Shown here: positions 42,173 to 51,103 of the stretch, one piece after another | Layout of the letters: each line of letters starts with the position of its first letter | Position numbering within the stretch: position 1 is the first letter of the stretch | Assembly: GCA_964586225.1 (NCBI GenBank) | Contig: CAZPHD010000012.1 | Coordinates: forward strand, 1 to 64,000 | DNA from: JANJUB01 sp964586225 | GTDB taxonomy: Bacteria; Armatimonadota; Fimbriimonadia; Fimbriimonadales; Fimbriimonadaceae | DNA length: 64,000 nt | Direction of reading: 5' to 3' | Made by a program: the position numbers and the translations under genes | Notes under the pieces: generated by a model | Told to the model about the DNA's origin: nothing | What the model saw: the letters and a program-made list of their open reading frames with translations, nothing else | The model's database searches: none

Positions 42173-44467
42173 CTAAGGGCTGTGCTTGCGACACCAGCGC
42201 TTGGGCGCGTCCGATGATTTGAACTTGCGCGTGACCGTCTCGGGACAGTAGATCGTCGCCTTCTGTCCCGTGTCGGCGCAAATCTCGACTCCCACCGTTT
42301 CGCCAGTAGCCGGAGGGGGGTCGTTGCGGGTCGGCCGCGGCGGATCATTCTGCACCGTGGGTGCGGTGTTTGCGTTCTCGGTTGTTTCCGTCGTCGTCGG
42401 CGGATCTGTGACGGTGTCATCGGGGATCACCGTTGCGGGTGGAGTCGCCTCAGTCGGCGGCTTGGGGGCGCCCTCGGCTTCGACATTGATGTCGCGCATG
42501 AGGGGCGTCACTTCACGCACCGTCCCCGTGCCGCGCTTCTTCTGGGCGGCCCTCATCACGTCCCGCCACATCTCGACCGTGACGGTGCCGCCGAAAACAC
42601 TGTCGCTCATCTCCTCATACTTCGCGTTGCCATTCTTGTCGTAGATGACGTTGGCAATCCAGCCGATGCCGATGAGGTTGTTTGTATATCCGCAGAACCA
42701 CGCGTCGCGGGCCTCCTGGGTCGTGCCCGTCTTGCCGCGAGCGTCCTTGATACTGCCAGCCGCCCGGCCTGTTCCACCCGTAACGACTTCGCGCAAACAC
42801 AGGTCCATATAAGCGGCCACGCGCTCATCGAGGATGTGCTTGACGATGCGAGGCTCGTAGTTTCGGACGATCGACTTGTCGGCCCGGACGATCTGGGCGA
42901 TGCCATAAGGGGTGACCCGATCGCCACGCAACATGAAGACCGAGTAACCTTGCGCCATCTCAAGCGGTGAGACTTCGTTGACGCCCAGTGCCATGGAGCG
43001 GAAGGGCTTGATCGGAGATTTGAAGCCAAACACGTCGCGGGCATATTGGGCGCAGGTGTCGAGTCCCGCCTGGAACGATACGTGGATCGCGGGCAAGTTC
43101 TTGGAGTTCGCGATGGCCGAAGGAATGCTGAAGGTGCCACCGACCCCGCCCCCCGAGTTGCGTGGTCGCCAAACCTTGCCGTTGCTGGGATCCCGCCATT
43201 CGATGGCTTCATTGGACACCCGGTCGCCGGGGCTGATTGCACCCGTCGAGAGCGCGGCGGCGTAGATGAATGGCTTGAACGCCGACCCTGGTTGACGACG
43301 ACCCTGTGCAATGACGTTGTATTCATCGCGTTCCCAGTTCGTGTTGCCCTGCATGGCCAGAATCTGGCCCTTGTCGTCGAGAACCACAAACGCACCGGCC
43401 GTCACCTTGCGGCGCTTGTACTTGTTCACCAGATCCTTGACTGCTTTCTCGGCAACATTCTGGATGTCCATGTCAATCGTCGTGACGATGGTCCACCCTG
43501 CGGTGCCGAGGTCAACGTCGGGATATTGGGCCTTCAGGGTGTCAAGCACGTATCGGGTGAAGTATGGGGCGGCGTAAATCCGCTCGCCAGAGCCGAAGGC
43601 TTTGGTTTTGAGCTTGGGTTCCTCGGCAAGCGCCGCCTGATATTCCGCGGCGGTGATCATGTTCTCATCGTGCATGATCTTCAGCACCACGTCTCGGTTG
43701 CGCATTGCGATATCCCTGTTCGCAAACGGATTTTCGTGGCTTGGGCGGCGAACGAGGCGCGCCAACATGGCCGCCTCGGCATGGGTCACCTTGTTGAGAT
43801 CTTTCTTCCCAAAGTAGACGTCGGCAGCGGCGCGGATGCCGTAAGCACCTTGGCCGTAGTAGACCTGGTTCAGATAGGCGCGCAGAATCTCCTTCTTGGT
43901 CAGCTTTCGCTCGATCTGCACCGCGAGCGCCGCATCTTCGACTTTTCGCTCGAACGACTTTTCCGTGCTGGTGAAGAGCCGCTTGCTGAGCTGCATTGTG
44001 ATGGTTGAACCACCCTGAGCCTGGCGACCCTCAGAGACGTTGCGGAAAATGGACCGTGCAACGGCGATGGGGTCCACCCCCTTGTGCTCGAAAAACCGCT
44101 TGTCTTCGGCGGCCAGTGTGGCGTCCACGATGGTTTTAGGTATCTCATCGTAGGTGTCAATCAGCTTGCGGTATTCGCTGCTCGCGCGATACAGCAACGT
44201 CTGGCCATCCCGCGCATACATGACGGTCGCCGGCGTCTCGATTTGGTCAAGCTTGGCCGGGAGGGCGTCGATCTTGTCGCCCGCCTTGCGGAAGGCCACC
44301 ATGAACACCATGCCCCCCGCAACGGCTCCGATGAGGAACAGGAGGACGAGTAATGCCGCGAACCGCTTGGTCCACCTCAGCCAAGTCGGACTCTGCTTCC
44401 GCTTCCGACGGCTTTTCGGGCGGCCGCCAGCGCCAGCTTTTGAACTTGATTTGACCGCCACGCGCAC
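42173..44467 (-). CDS. mrcA: Class A penicillin-binding protein 1A
   Basis: 764 residues; inner membrane, periplasmic domains. Membrane helix about 36-58, GT51 transglycosylase with AAEDKRFFEHKG, QGGSTITMQLSKR and KLTKKEILRAYLNQVYYGQG, then transpeptidase with SxxK S395 (GSAFK), SKN and KTGTT motifs. It polymerises and cross-links peptidoglycan. The tail is threonine/proline-rich and ends with a CxxC-type cysteine pair region. Start is GTG 44467 or GTG 44461. It follows the RseB-like gene by 31 nt, so it is probably under the same sigma factor. Confidence 0.9.
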   Translation of the reverse strand: MRVAVKSSSKAGAGGRPKSRRKRKQSPTWLRWTKRFAALLVLLFLIGAVAGGMVFMVAFRKAGDKIDALPAKLDQIETPATVMYARDGQTLLYRASSEYRKLIDTYDEIPKTIVDATLAAEDKRFFEHKGVDPIAVARSIFRNVSEGRQAQGGSTITMQLSKRLFTSTEKSFERKVEDAALAVQIERKLTKKEILRAYLNQVYYGQGAYGIRAAADVYFGKKDLNKVTHAEAAMLARLVRRPSHENPFANRDIAMRNRDVVLKIMHDENMITAAEYQAALAEEPKLKTKAFGSGERIYAAPYFTRYVLDTLKAQYPDVDLGTAGWTIVTTIDMDIQNVAEKAVKDLVNKYKRRKVTAGAFVVLDDKGQILAMQGNTNWERDEYNVIAQGRRQPGSAFKPFIYAAALSTGAISPGDRVSNEAIEWRDPSNGKVWRPRNSGGGVGGTFSIPSAIANSKNLPAIHVSFQAGLDTCAQYARDVFGFKSPIKPFRSMALGVNEVSPLEMAQGYSVFMLRGDRVTPYGIAQIVRADKSIVRNYEPRIVKHILDERVAAYMDLCLREVVTGGTGRAAGSIKDARGKTGTTQEARDAWFCGYTNNLIGIGWIANVIYDKNGNAKYEEMSDSVFGGTVTVEMWRDVMRAAQKKRGTGTVREVTPLMRDINVEAEGAPKPPTEATPPATVIPDDTVTDPPTTTETTENANTAPTVQNDPPRPTRNDPPPATGETVGVEICADTGQKATIYCPETVTRKFKSSDAPKRWCRKHSP

Positions 44468-44498
44468 TCAGTATGACGAAGGAGCCCCCAAGACCGTT

Positions 44499-45446
44499 TC
44501 AGCGCTGGTTCAAAAGTCGCGCAAGACGCCGCAGCTCATCGCCCGAAACGTTGCCAATAAGCGCGAACGCCTGACCCTGATGATTCCAGCTGAAGGCCTG
44601 GAAGCCTTCCGGAGTCCGGTTCGCCATCGGCAGGTTGATTTCGGCCGCTGCTTGGAACAGCGAAACGCTGAACTCTCCCTTCGTGTACACCTGCTGTAAC
44701 ACGGGAACGCGGTTGGCGGGTAGCCGTCGGACCCAATCAAGCCGATAGCCCTCGCTGTCCGGCAGATGAATCAGCGACATCTTGCTCTCCCTCACAAGAC
44801 GTCGCAGTTCATCTTTGGGCGTGATAATCGTGGCTCCGCGTCTTTCCAGTTGAAAGTCGCTCGGGACAATTCTAGGCGCGAAGCTGATCTCGCTGAACTC
44901 AAAGAAGCCCACCCGGGTTCCGACCCGATCGAAGAGCTCGCGCTTCAAAATGACCCCATGCTCGCGGTCGATCCAAATGCGCTGAAGCGGGTTGCCTTGG
45001 CCCTCAGAAATGGTGATCTCGACCGTGGGCCGTTCGGCGACCTTGCCGCCATCTTGGGTCTTGAACCGGACGCCTGTCGACCGAGCAAGGTTCACGAGGC
45101 GAGCCATCGCCTCTTCGCGCCGCGGCGGCCCCACATAGATCTCGTTCTTGCCGGGATAGTAGTGCCTGCGTTCTCGCGGCGTCTCGACAATCACCTGACC
45201 CGCGAACGATGATCCGCTCGGGAACCACGTTCGGCTTCGCTGTCCGTCGCGCAACACGTACTCTACGTATCGCTCCCGACGCGCTCCTTCCATCACCTCG
45301 ACAGTTCGGGTGCCGCTGAACTTTGCTGCGCTGGCCTTGCGCAGAGCCTGACGGAGGACCGGCGGCATCTGCTCTGGGTTGCGCTGCGCGAAACCTAGGG
45401 GAACCGACATGGACACGGCTATCGAAGCGACCAGAAGCTTTCTCAT
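44499..45446 (-). CDS. RseB/MucB-like periplasmic sigma regulator
   Basis: 315 residues with a signal peptide (1-20, ending GFAQ). The LolA-like fold of RseB is suggested by FSGTRTVEVMEGARRERY, EIYVGPPRR, then RIWIDREHGVILKRELFD, and a C-terminal domain. Known RseB proteins bind mislocalised outer-membrane lipids or lipopolysaccharide and shield the anti-sigma factor. It is immediately downstream of sigma and anti-sigma genes, overlapping the latter by 4 nt. Confidence 0.75.
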   Translation of the reverse strand: MRKLLVASIAVSMSVPLGFAQRNPEQMPPVLRQALRKASAAKFSGTRTVEVMEGARRERYVEYVLRDGQRSRTWFPSGSSFAGQVIVETPRERRHYYPGKNEIYVGPPRREEAMARLVNLARSTGVRFKTQDGGKVAERPTVEITISEGQGNPLQRIWIDREHGVILKRELFDRVGTRVGFFEFSEISFAPRIVPSDFQLERRGATIITPKDELRRLVRESKMSLIHLPDSEGYRLDWVRRLPANRVPVLQQVYTKGEFSVSLFQAAAEINLPMANRTPEGFQAFSWNHQGQAFALIGNVSGDELRRLARLLNQR

Positions 45447-45847
45447 AGAAGATTTAGGTCAACAGAGTCCCACTCGTAGGACGCTGGCTGGGTGGCTCGG
45501 TCTCCACGCAAATCCGATCCCGTAGCGAGACCGAGCTCGTGACGGGCAACGGATTCAACGTGAGCATCGACCAACATGTCGCTCGTGATGGCGGCCCGAG
45601 GCACGTTCGCATGCTCGGTGGGTCGCAAGCCGAAGATGGCGATGCCCGCGATCGCGGCCATCCCAACGGCGCTGCTCCACACGGGCCAACTTGCCCATCG
45701 TCGGCGGGGCTTGGGGGCAGGCTGGAGCGCTTCGAGCTTGGCATTGAGTGCGGCGCGCCACGCCAAGCTGGGCTCGTCATCAGGCAGACCCTTCACCAAG
45801 TGCTTTACTTCAGGCAAATCATCAGGTTCGAAGTTGTGCTTGTTCAT
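45443..45847 (-). CDS. Anti-sigma factor (RseA-like), single membrane helix
   Basis: 134 residues: a cytoplasmic N-terminus, one membrane helix (about 56-74) and a short periplasmic tail. Position between an ECF sigma factor and an RseB-like gene, with 4-nt overlaps on both sides, gives the role. Sequence similarity to RseA is weak. Confidence 0.7.
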   Translation of the reverse strand: MNKHNFEPDDLPEVKHLVKGLPDDEPSLAWRAALNAKLEALQPAPKPRRRWASWPVWSSAVGMAAIAGIAIFGLRPTEHANVPRAAITSDMLVDAHVESVARHELGLATGSDLRGDRATQPASYEWDSVDLNLL

Positions 45848-46464
45848 GCTTGACCTCCGTAGAGGTAGTCGCCCACCACTTTCTGAAGGTGAGCGCGGGC
45901 GAGAAACAGGCGACTCTTGACCGTGCCAATGGGCACATCAAGCGTGGTCGCAATCTCATCGTAGGCAAAATCCTCTTTGTCGTGGAGCAAGAGGACGGTC
46001 CGCAGTTTGTCGCTCATGCTCGCCAAGGCATCCTCGACAACGACCATGAGTTCTTCGTTCATGATGAGCGTTTCGGGGTCCCAGCGGTTATCGGAGACCT
46101 CGAAGATCGTCTCGTCTTCGCTATTCCGGTCAAGACTCGTGCTGTCGGGCATCCTTCCGAGTCGTCGAGCTCTGTCTACGCAGAGGTTGTGGGCAATTCG
46201 AAAGAGCCAGGTCCTCAACGAAGACCGCCCATCGAAGCGGCCGAACGACTGGTAGGCACGGATAAAGACCTCCTGCGCCAAGTCAGCGGCCTCGTCGCGG
46301 TCGCCAACCATGCGGCGCACAAATCCGAAGACGCGATTCTGATACGCGTCGACGATGATCGCAAAGGCTTCCGCATCTTGCCGGCGACACCGTTCGATTA
46401 GCGCGAGTTCGGTGGCCGGGTCGGTGCGTTTCATGCTTTGGACCGGTGCTCCGATGGACATTGC
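45844..46464 (-). CDS. ECF RNA polymerase sigma factor (RpoE-like)
   Basis: 206 residues. Region 2 (AFAIIVDAYQNRVFGFVRRM, DEAADLAQEVFIRAYQSFG, RTWLFRIAHNLCVDRARRLG) and region 4 (VLLLHDKEDFAYDEIATTL, VPIGTVKSRLFLARAHLQKV) are complete. It likely drives an envelope-stress regulon that includes the downstream anti-sigma, RseB-like and PBP1A genes. ATG 46464 fits the family length; TTG 46509 and ATG 46434 are alternatives. Confidence 0.88.
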   Translation of the reverse strand, partial: AMSIGAPVQSMKRTDPATELALIERCRRQDAEAFAIIVDAYQNRVFGFVRRMVGDRDEAADLAQEVFIRAYQSFGRFDGRSSLRTWLFRIAHNLCVDRARRLGRMPDSTSLDRNSEDETIFEVSDNRWDPETLIMNEELMVVVEDALASMSDKLRTVLLLHDKEDFAYDEIATTLDVPIGTVKSRLFLARAHLQKVVGDYLYGGQA

Positions 46465-46527
46465 CATAACTTCTCGTAACGACGCCTCAAAACAAAGAAT
46501 GTTCAGCAATGTAGATTGTTGAATTTA

Positions 46528-46670
46528 AGATTTCAGATTTCAGATTGCAGATTGATCGCAGAGTCACGAGTATCGTCTGGACCCCTCCAATGCTAGTGTC
46601 ATAAACCCATGAATGGCAAACGTCATCGGTGTATGTCTTCAATCTTCAGTCTGCAATCTGAAATCTATGA
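46528..46670. repeat. Inverted-repeat element with 17-bp ends
   Basis: AGATTTCAGATTGCAGA (46535-46551) and its exact reverse complement (46650-46666) enclose about 98 bp without a gene; further GATTT units extend both ends. It resembles a small transposable-type element (MITE) or a long hairpin. Same simple GATTTCAG units as at 42085-42171. The rest of the 208-bp spacer shows nothing else. Confidence 0.65.
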
Positions 46671-46672
46671 TC

Positions 46673-47329
46673 TCATCCTGGGTGCCTCAAACCAGGAAGT
46701 GTTCTCTCGGCCACGGCTCGGTCCTCGCGAGCGGCTGGATAGGACATGCGCAGCGCGTCCATTAAGTTGATAGGCCCAACCGCCATCGTGATGTCGAAGC
46801 GGGTTGGATCATTCTTGTCGGGTGCGGTGCACAGCATCAGGCGCTGGTCTTCTATCTCCCAGAACCGATACTCGATGCGGGCTCCGGCCACCGATTCTTG
46901 AGCTTCGCCAAAGCTGACTTTGAACTCCGCAACGAGGTCTTGGACTTCGGGGAACGCGCGGTTCTCCAGGCGTCGCAGCGCCAATGCAACCCGATTGTCC
47001 ATGAGGATCAGTCCCAATCCCTCCTCGCGGCTCTCGAACCCACGAGCCCTAAACTCTTGGCCAAATCCGGGGGGCAGTTCCTTCGGTCCTACCATACCAT
47101 GGGGTGAGGGAAACACCCTTGTGGCTTCGTCCAGCGAATCTCCGACCCGCAATCGCCCCGTCTCGCTGAAGAGGGCCAGGTCTGTTGGAGCGAGCGACTC
47201 CGGAGGCGTCACCTTTCCAGCGAACCGAATGGGCGGAGCGGCGGGCGTCTTCGCAACCGGTTGGGGTGATCCACAGCCCGACAGGGAAATGGCGATCAAG
47301 CCCGTAAACGCCCAAGTGTTACGATTCAC
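46673..47329 (-). CDS. Putative lipoprotein, unknown function
   Basis: 218 residues with a lipobox: after a signal sequence starting VNRNTWAF, LSGC carries the lipidated cysteine at residue 19. The mature part is mixed alpha/beta without a known motif. Start GTG 47329, preferred because it begins the signal peptide and has CATAAT ending 6 nt before it. Confidence 0.7.
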   Translation of the reverse strand: MNRNTWAFTGLIAISLSGCGSPQPVAKTPAAPPIRFAGKVTPPESLAPTDLALFSETGRLRVGDSLDEATRVFPSPHGMVGPKELPPGFGQEFRARGFESREEGLGLILMDNRVALALRRLENRAFPEVQDLVAEFKVSFGEAQESVAGARIEYRFWEIEDQRLMLCTAPDKNDPTRFDITMAVGPINLMDALRMSYPAAREDRAVAERTLPGLRHPG

Positions 47330-47335
47330 TTTTGA

Positions 47336-47341
47336 ATTATG
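47336..47341 (-). promoter_or_regulatory. -10 box CATAAT, 6 nt before GTG at 47329
   Basis: CATAAT (five of six consensus) ends 6 nt before the lipoprotein GTG, implying leaderless transcription. Confidence 0.45.
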
Positions 47342-47343
47342 CG

Positions 47344-47370
47344 TTGTTTGCGCCGGATTCGCGCTATAAT
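47344..47370 (+). promoter_or_regulatory. Promoter of the HD-GYP gene
   Basis: TTGTTT, a 15-nt spacer and a perfect TATAAT at 47365-47370, followed by a leader of about 55 nt. AGGA lies 8 nt before the ATG at 47432. Confidence 0.5.
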
Positions 47371-47431
47371 CCGTCCAACCTATCAAATCTGGCTCTAGGA
47401 TGGAGCTGGAGAGGGGACGAGGAAACCGCGC

Positions 47432-48724
47432 ATGGATGCGACACGGGTACGAAGCCCGCACGGCCGCTGGTGGCTACCGGCGGAGGCGATGAATCGGCGA
47501 GCACTTCGCCGAGATCTGGCGTTATTGTCTCTCTCAGTTTTGGGCTTGGCGGCGCTCTTGGTCGGCCAGCCCTTCCAGTCGGTCGGCTTGGAATGGCTGC
47601 TGCTTGCCGTTCTAACCTTGATCGCCGACTGGCTACCGGTTCCGTTGGGGCATGCTGTTCGGCTTCGATTCGTGGCACCCTTTCTGGTTGCCGTTGCGAT
47701 CGTGGTTGGACCCTCGGCGGTGGTGATCACCGACATGGCGGCCCTCTGGGCAGCTTTCTTTGGTGCTCGCCTGATGGAATCCAGCACACCGACCCTAGTG
47801 GGAAGGGCCGTGATCCGGTCGCTTGCGATTTCGGTGGCTTCAGCGGGCTCGTTTGCGCTGGTCGTGGCTCAGTTGGGAGCATCGCAGCTTGCCTTGCTCT
47901 TGGCCGGAGTTGCGCTCGCGTTTGTTCACACAGCAGGACAATTGCTGTTTCCCGAAGGGGGTCGGAACTGGCGGCTCCATCCCCTCGCCGAGCTACGCCC
48001 AGGCTTGAGCGTCTCCGCGATCTTCTTGCTTCTGGCGGCGGCGGCAGCCGTCTTCGCCATGAATGGCATCGTCGGAGCAACGGTTCTGCTCTTCGGACCG
48101 ATCCTCGCGTTGCGGACGTACATTGAGGCCAAGGTGCGGCTTGCGGCGTCGAACTATCAGGTGGTGACGACGCTCGCGATGATGCTCCAGCACGCCCACC
48201 CCTACACACATCGGCACCTCGAGCGCGTCGCATCGTTTTCGGAGGAAGTGGCGTTGCGCTTGGGCTTGGACCGAGCGAGGGCATTGCGTGTGCATCGCGC
48301 GGCGGTGCTACACGATATCGGCAAGATCGCGGTTGACGAGGCTATCTTGGATGCGCCACGCAAGCTCACAGACGATGAGTTTGCCCATGTGCAGCAACAT
48401 GCGGCGTATGGCGGCGAGATCTTGTTGCCAGTGCAGGAGTTCCGTGAGGAATCGACTTGGATTCGGCACCATCACGAGCGACCCGACGGGCGGGGCTATC
48501 CCGACGGCTTGCTCGATCCCGAGATTCCCATCGAGAGCAAGATTATTGCCGTGGTCGATGCTTTCGACGCGATGACGGGCGGCATGGAAGGGCGCGACGG
48601 GCGACCGTTCCGGGAGCCGATGTCGGTTGAAGCCGCGCTCGCCGAGTTGGATCGCTGTGCTGGCACTCAGTTTGATCGGAAGGTTGTAAACACCTTCCGC
48701 GCAGTTTTGGAGGGTGGGCGATGA
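47432..48724 (+). CDS. HD-GYP domain protein with N-terminal membrane region
   Basis: 430 residues. About eight membrane helices (25-235) and a C-terminal HD-GYP phosphodiesterase. HD is H294-D295 (LHDIGKIAVD), and HHERPDGRGYPDG supplies the GYP motif, with an intact HHE. HD-GYP enzymes degrade cyclic di-GMP or related nucleotides. The N-terminal membrane module is probably a sensor of unknown ligand. The next gene overlaps it by 4 nt and encodes a degenerate partner. Confidence 0.85.
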   Translation: MDATRVRSPHGRWWLPAEAMNRRALRRDLALLSLSVLGLAALLVGQPFQSVGLEWLLLAVLTLIADWLPVPLGHAVRLRFVAPFLVAVAIVVGPSAVVITDMAALWAAFFGARLMESSTPTLVGRAVIRSLAISVASAGSFALVVAQLGASQLALLLAGVALAFVHTAGQLLFPEGGRNWRLHPLAELRPGLSVSAIFLLLAAAAAVFAMNGIVGATVLLFGPILALRTYIEAKVRLAASNYQVVTTLAMMLQHAHPYTHRHLERVASFSEEVALRLGLDRARALRVHRAAVLHDIGKIAVDEAILDAPRKLTDDEFAHVQQHAAYGGEILLPVQEFREESTWIRHHHERPDGRGYPDGLLDPEIPIESKIIAVVDAFDAMTGGMEGRDGRPFREPMSVEAALAELDRCAGTQFDRKVVNTFRAVLEGGR

Positions 48725-49398
48725 ACGCAGATGTTCTGGGGGTCGCGATCGCCCTCGTGCTCGTCACCATCGCCTTGGTCTATGCCACCCGCGTGGAACT
48801 TCCCGTTCGCGAAGATGAGAAGATGGCGCAGACGCTCCGTGCCTTCGCCAAAGCCGTCGAACTCCGTTTCCCGAGTCACGCCGGTCTTTCCGCGCGGGTC
48901 GCCTCGCTCAGCCACCATGTGGGCAGGGAAGTCGGCCTTGACGAGCGACGCCTTCGCGAGCTTGAAAAGGCCGCCTGGCTACGCGACGTCGGTCTGTGCT
49001 CGATCCCGTTCCACTTGATCAACGGCAAGTCGCCTGCAGACTGGACCGAGGCCGACCAAGCGACGTACGACCGGCATCCGGAAGTCTCGGGCGCGATGCT
49101 CGAACTCGTCCCTTCGCTGAGGCATCTTGCGCCCATCGTCCGCTGCCATCACGCCAACTTCGACGGCTCGTCCGGTGCCTACTTCCCGAACGGGGAGCAC
49201 CTGCCCATTGAGTCACGGATTCTCAAGCTCATCGCCGACTATGTGTGGCTGGAGCGACGCCAAGGCCAACTGCTTGCGCGCGAGCATTTGCGCGATGGCG
49301 CGGGCCGCGCTTACGACCCCGCGCTCGTCGAGGCGTTCCTCGGAGTGCTAACATCAACCCGTGTCGGAGAACCTGCCGAATCCCTCGTCGCCGCTTGA
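48721..49398 (+). CDS. Degenerate HD-GYP-like protein
   Basis: 225 residues: one N-terminal membrane helix (5-20) then a domain built like HD-GYP. The active HD is changed to RD (WLRDVGLCSIP), and GYP is replaced by GAYFPNGEHLP, while surrounding histidines (HPEVSG, CHHANFDGS) persist. It is likely catalytically dead and may bind or regulate the active neighbour upstream. Overlap with the upstream gene supports co-translation. Confidence 0.7.
   Translation: MNADVLGVAIALVLVTIALVYATRVELPVREDEKMAQTLRAFAKAVELRFPSHAGLSARVASLSHHVGREVGLDERRLRELEKAAWLRDVGLCSIPFHLINGKSPADWTEADQATYDRHPEVSGAMLELVPSLRHLAPIVRCHHANFDGSSGAYFPNGEHLPIESRILKLIADYVWLERRQGQLLAREHLRDGAGRAYDPALVEAFLGVLTSTRVGEPAESLVAA
49349..49354 (+). 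promoter_or_regulatory. -10 box TAACAT, 6 nt before GTG at 49361
   Basis: TAACAT fits TANNNT and ends 6 nt before the GTG of the GT39-like gene, within the end of the upstream gene. It could give an internal leaderless transcript. Confidence 0.35.
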
Positions 49399-51103
49399 TG
49401 ACCCGAATGCGCCATGGATCCGCTGGCTGCTGCCGGTGGTGTTGCTTGTTGCGTTCGGCGTCCGCTTGATCGGCATCGGTTGGGGCTTGCCTAACGAACT
49501 CCACAATCAGACCTATCATCCCGACGAGCAGGTGATTTGGAGCTACGCACAGGCCATTGAGCCGACCAAACTCGACTTCACGCCCGGGTTCTACAACTAC
49601 GGAACGCTGTACCTGACCGTTATGCGCATCACAACCGATGTGGTCAGCGTCTATCGGGGCGGTCCCGATCCGCAGAACCCCGATTCGGTGTGGGCGTTTG
49701 TGGGCGCGTGTCACTTGGCGGGGCGCTACGTGAGCGCGATTGCCGGGACGATTGCGTGCGCGCTGATCTTCCTGATGCTACGCCGTGTGACCCATCCGAT
49801 TGGTGCGGCGATCGGGGGGTTGCTCGCGGCGCTAGCGCCGGCGTGGGTTGTCCACTCGCGTTTCCAGACGGTAGACGCGCTGGCCGTGTGTTTGCTGGTG
49901 GCGAGTCTCTACGCCTCGGTGAGGCTGCTCGACGATCCCCAACCGGTCAAGTGGGCGCTTTGGGCAGGGGCGTTTGCGGGCTTATCCACCGGCACGAAGT
50001 ACACGGGTGCGCTGGTGCTGTTGGCGCTGGCGGTGGCGTTGGTGGTGCGGTCCAAGCAAGGGGATTCGGCGGTGGCCGTGCCCAAGGTGTTGGGGATGGG
50101 CGTGCTGGTGTGGTTGGGCACGTTCTTTGTCGCGACCCCCGGCGTGCTCCTGGAAACCGGGGCGTTCTTGCGGGACTTCAGATACGAGATGCTCCACACG
50201 GCGACGGGCCACGGCCTGATCTTTGAGCGCGCCCCGTCTGGCTTCTTCTACAACCTGCTGAATCTGCTCCAAGGCCTGCACCCCATTCCGGTGTTCGCAG
50301 GAATCGCAGGCTTGGTGATGGCCGTGCTTACGAAGCAACGGTTCGCTTGGGTAGTGCTCGCGTTTGCCGTCCCCTACTACGTTCTTATCGGTCGGGCGGA
50401 GATTTCCTTCATCCGCTACACACTGCCACTGATCGTGCTGATGCCCATCTTTGTGGGTTGGCTCGCGGGTGAGATGCATCAGCGAGGCGGCCGTGCCCGG
50501 ATCGTGACTGGCTTGTCGTTCTTCTGTATCTGGGCGGCAGCGATGCCGACCATAGATTTTTCGTTCGCAATGTCGGGCACCGATCCGCGAGACCAACTGG
50601 CGAACTACTTCAAGCGCGAATCGCAGCCGACGACGACGGTGGGCCTCGTGAGTGACCCGTGGTATTACACACCCGCCCTCTTCAAGAACACGGCAACGAT
50701 GCGCGGCAAGCAGCGGCTCTGGCAACAGTGGGAAGAAATGGCCGCTACAACGGCGCCCCGACCCGTGCAGTACATCCCTCCGAATCCGGATGAACGCCAC
50801 GATTGGGATGTGCGGCTCATCGATGAGGCGCGACCCGACTACATTGTGTTCAGCAGCTTTGAAGTTGGACCCGTGTCGCGACTGAGCGACTATCCTAACG
50901 ACTACGTCGAAGTCCGCCGGTTCCTTGAGTTCCACGCCCGGCTCGAAGCGGAGTACGCCGTGGTGAACGTCCCCGAGCCGCCCGCCGGCACGAATCTAAA
51001 GCAACGATATCAGGCCGCGAATTATCTCGTCCACGACCTCGAATACGTGCGCCCTCTCTATTGGGTATGGAAACGCAAGAGCCCCGAATCCCCGACGCCC
51101 TGA
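49361..51103 (+). CDS. GT39/ArnT-like membrane glycosyltransferase
   Basis: 580 residues. About ten membrane helices and the first periplasmic loop acidic motif (YHPDEQVIW) of the protein-mannosyltransferase (PMT_2)/ArnT clan, which uses polyprenyl-phosphate sugars on the periplasmic side. The substrate is unknown. The GTG start overlaps the upstream gene by 38 nt. Confidence 0.8.
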   Translation: MSENLPNPSSPLDDPNAPWIRWLLPVVLLVAFGVRLIGIGWGLPNELHNQTYHPDEQVIWSYAQAIEPTKLDFTPGFYNYGTLYLTVMRITTDVVSVYRGGPDPQNPDSVWAFVGACHLAGRYVSAIAGTIACALIFLMLRRVTHPIGAAIGGLLAALAPAWVVHSRFQTVDALAVCLLVASLYASVRLLDDPQPVKWALWAGAFAGLSTGTKYTGALVLLALAVALVVRSKQGDSAVAVPKVLGMGVLVWLGTFFVATPGVLLETGAFLRDFRYEMLHTATGHGLIFERAPSGFFYNLLNLLQGLHPIPVFAGIAGLVMAVLTKQRFAWVVLAFAVPYYVLIGRAEISFIRYTLPLIVLMPIFVGWLAGEMHQRGGRARIVTGLSFFCIWAAAMPTIDFSFAMSGTDPRDQLANYFKRESQPTTTVGLVSDPWYYTPALFKNTATMRGKQRLWQQWEEMAATTAPRPVQYIPPNPDERHDWDVRLIDEARPDYIVFSSFEVGPVSRLSDYPNDYVEVRRFLEFHARLEAEYAVVNVPEPPAGTNLKQRYQAANYLVHDLEYVRPLYWVWKRKSPESPTP

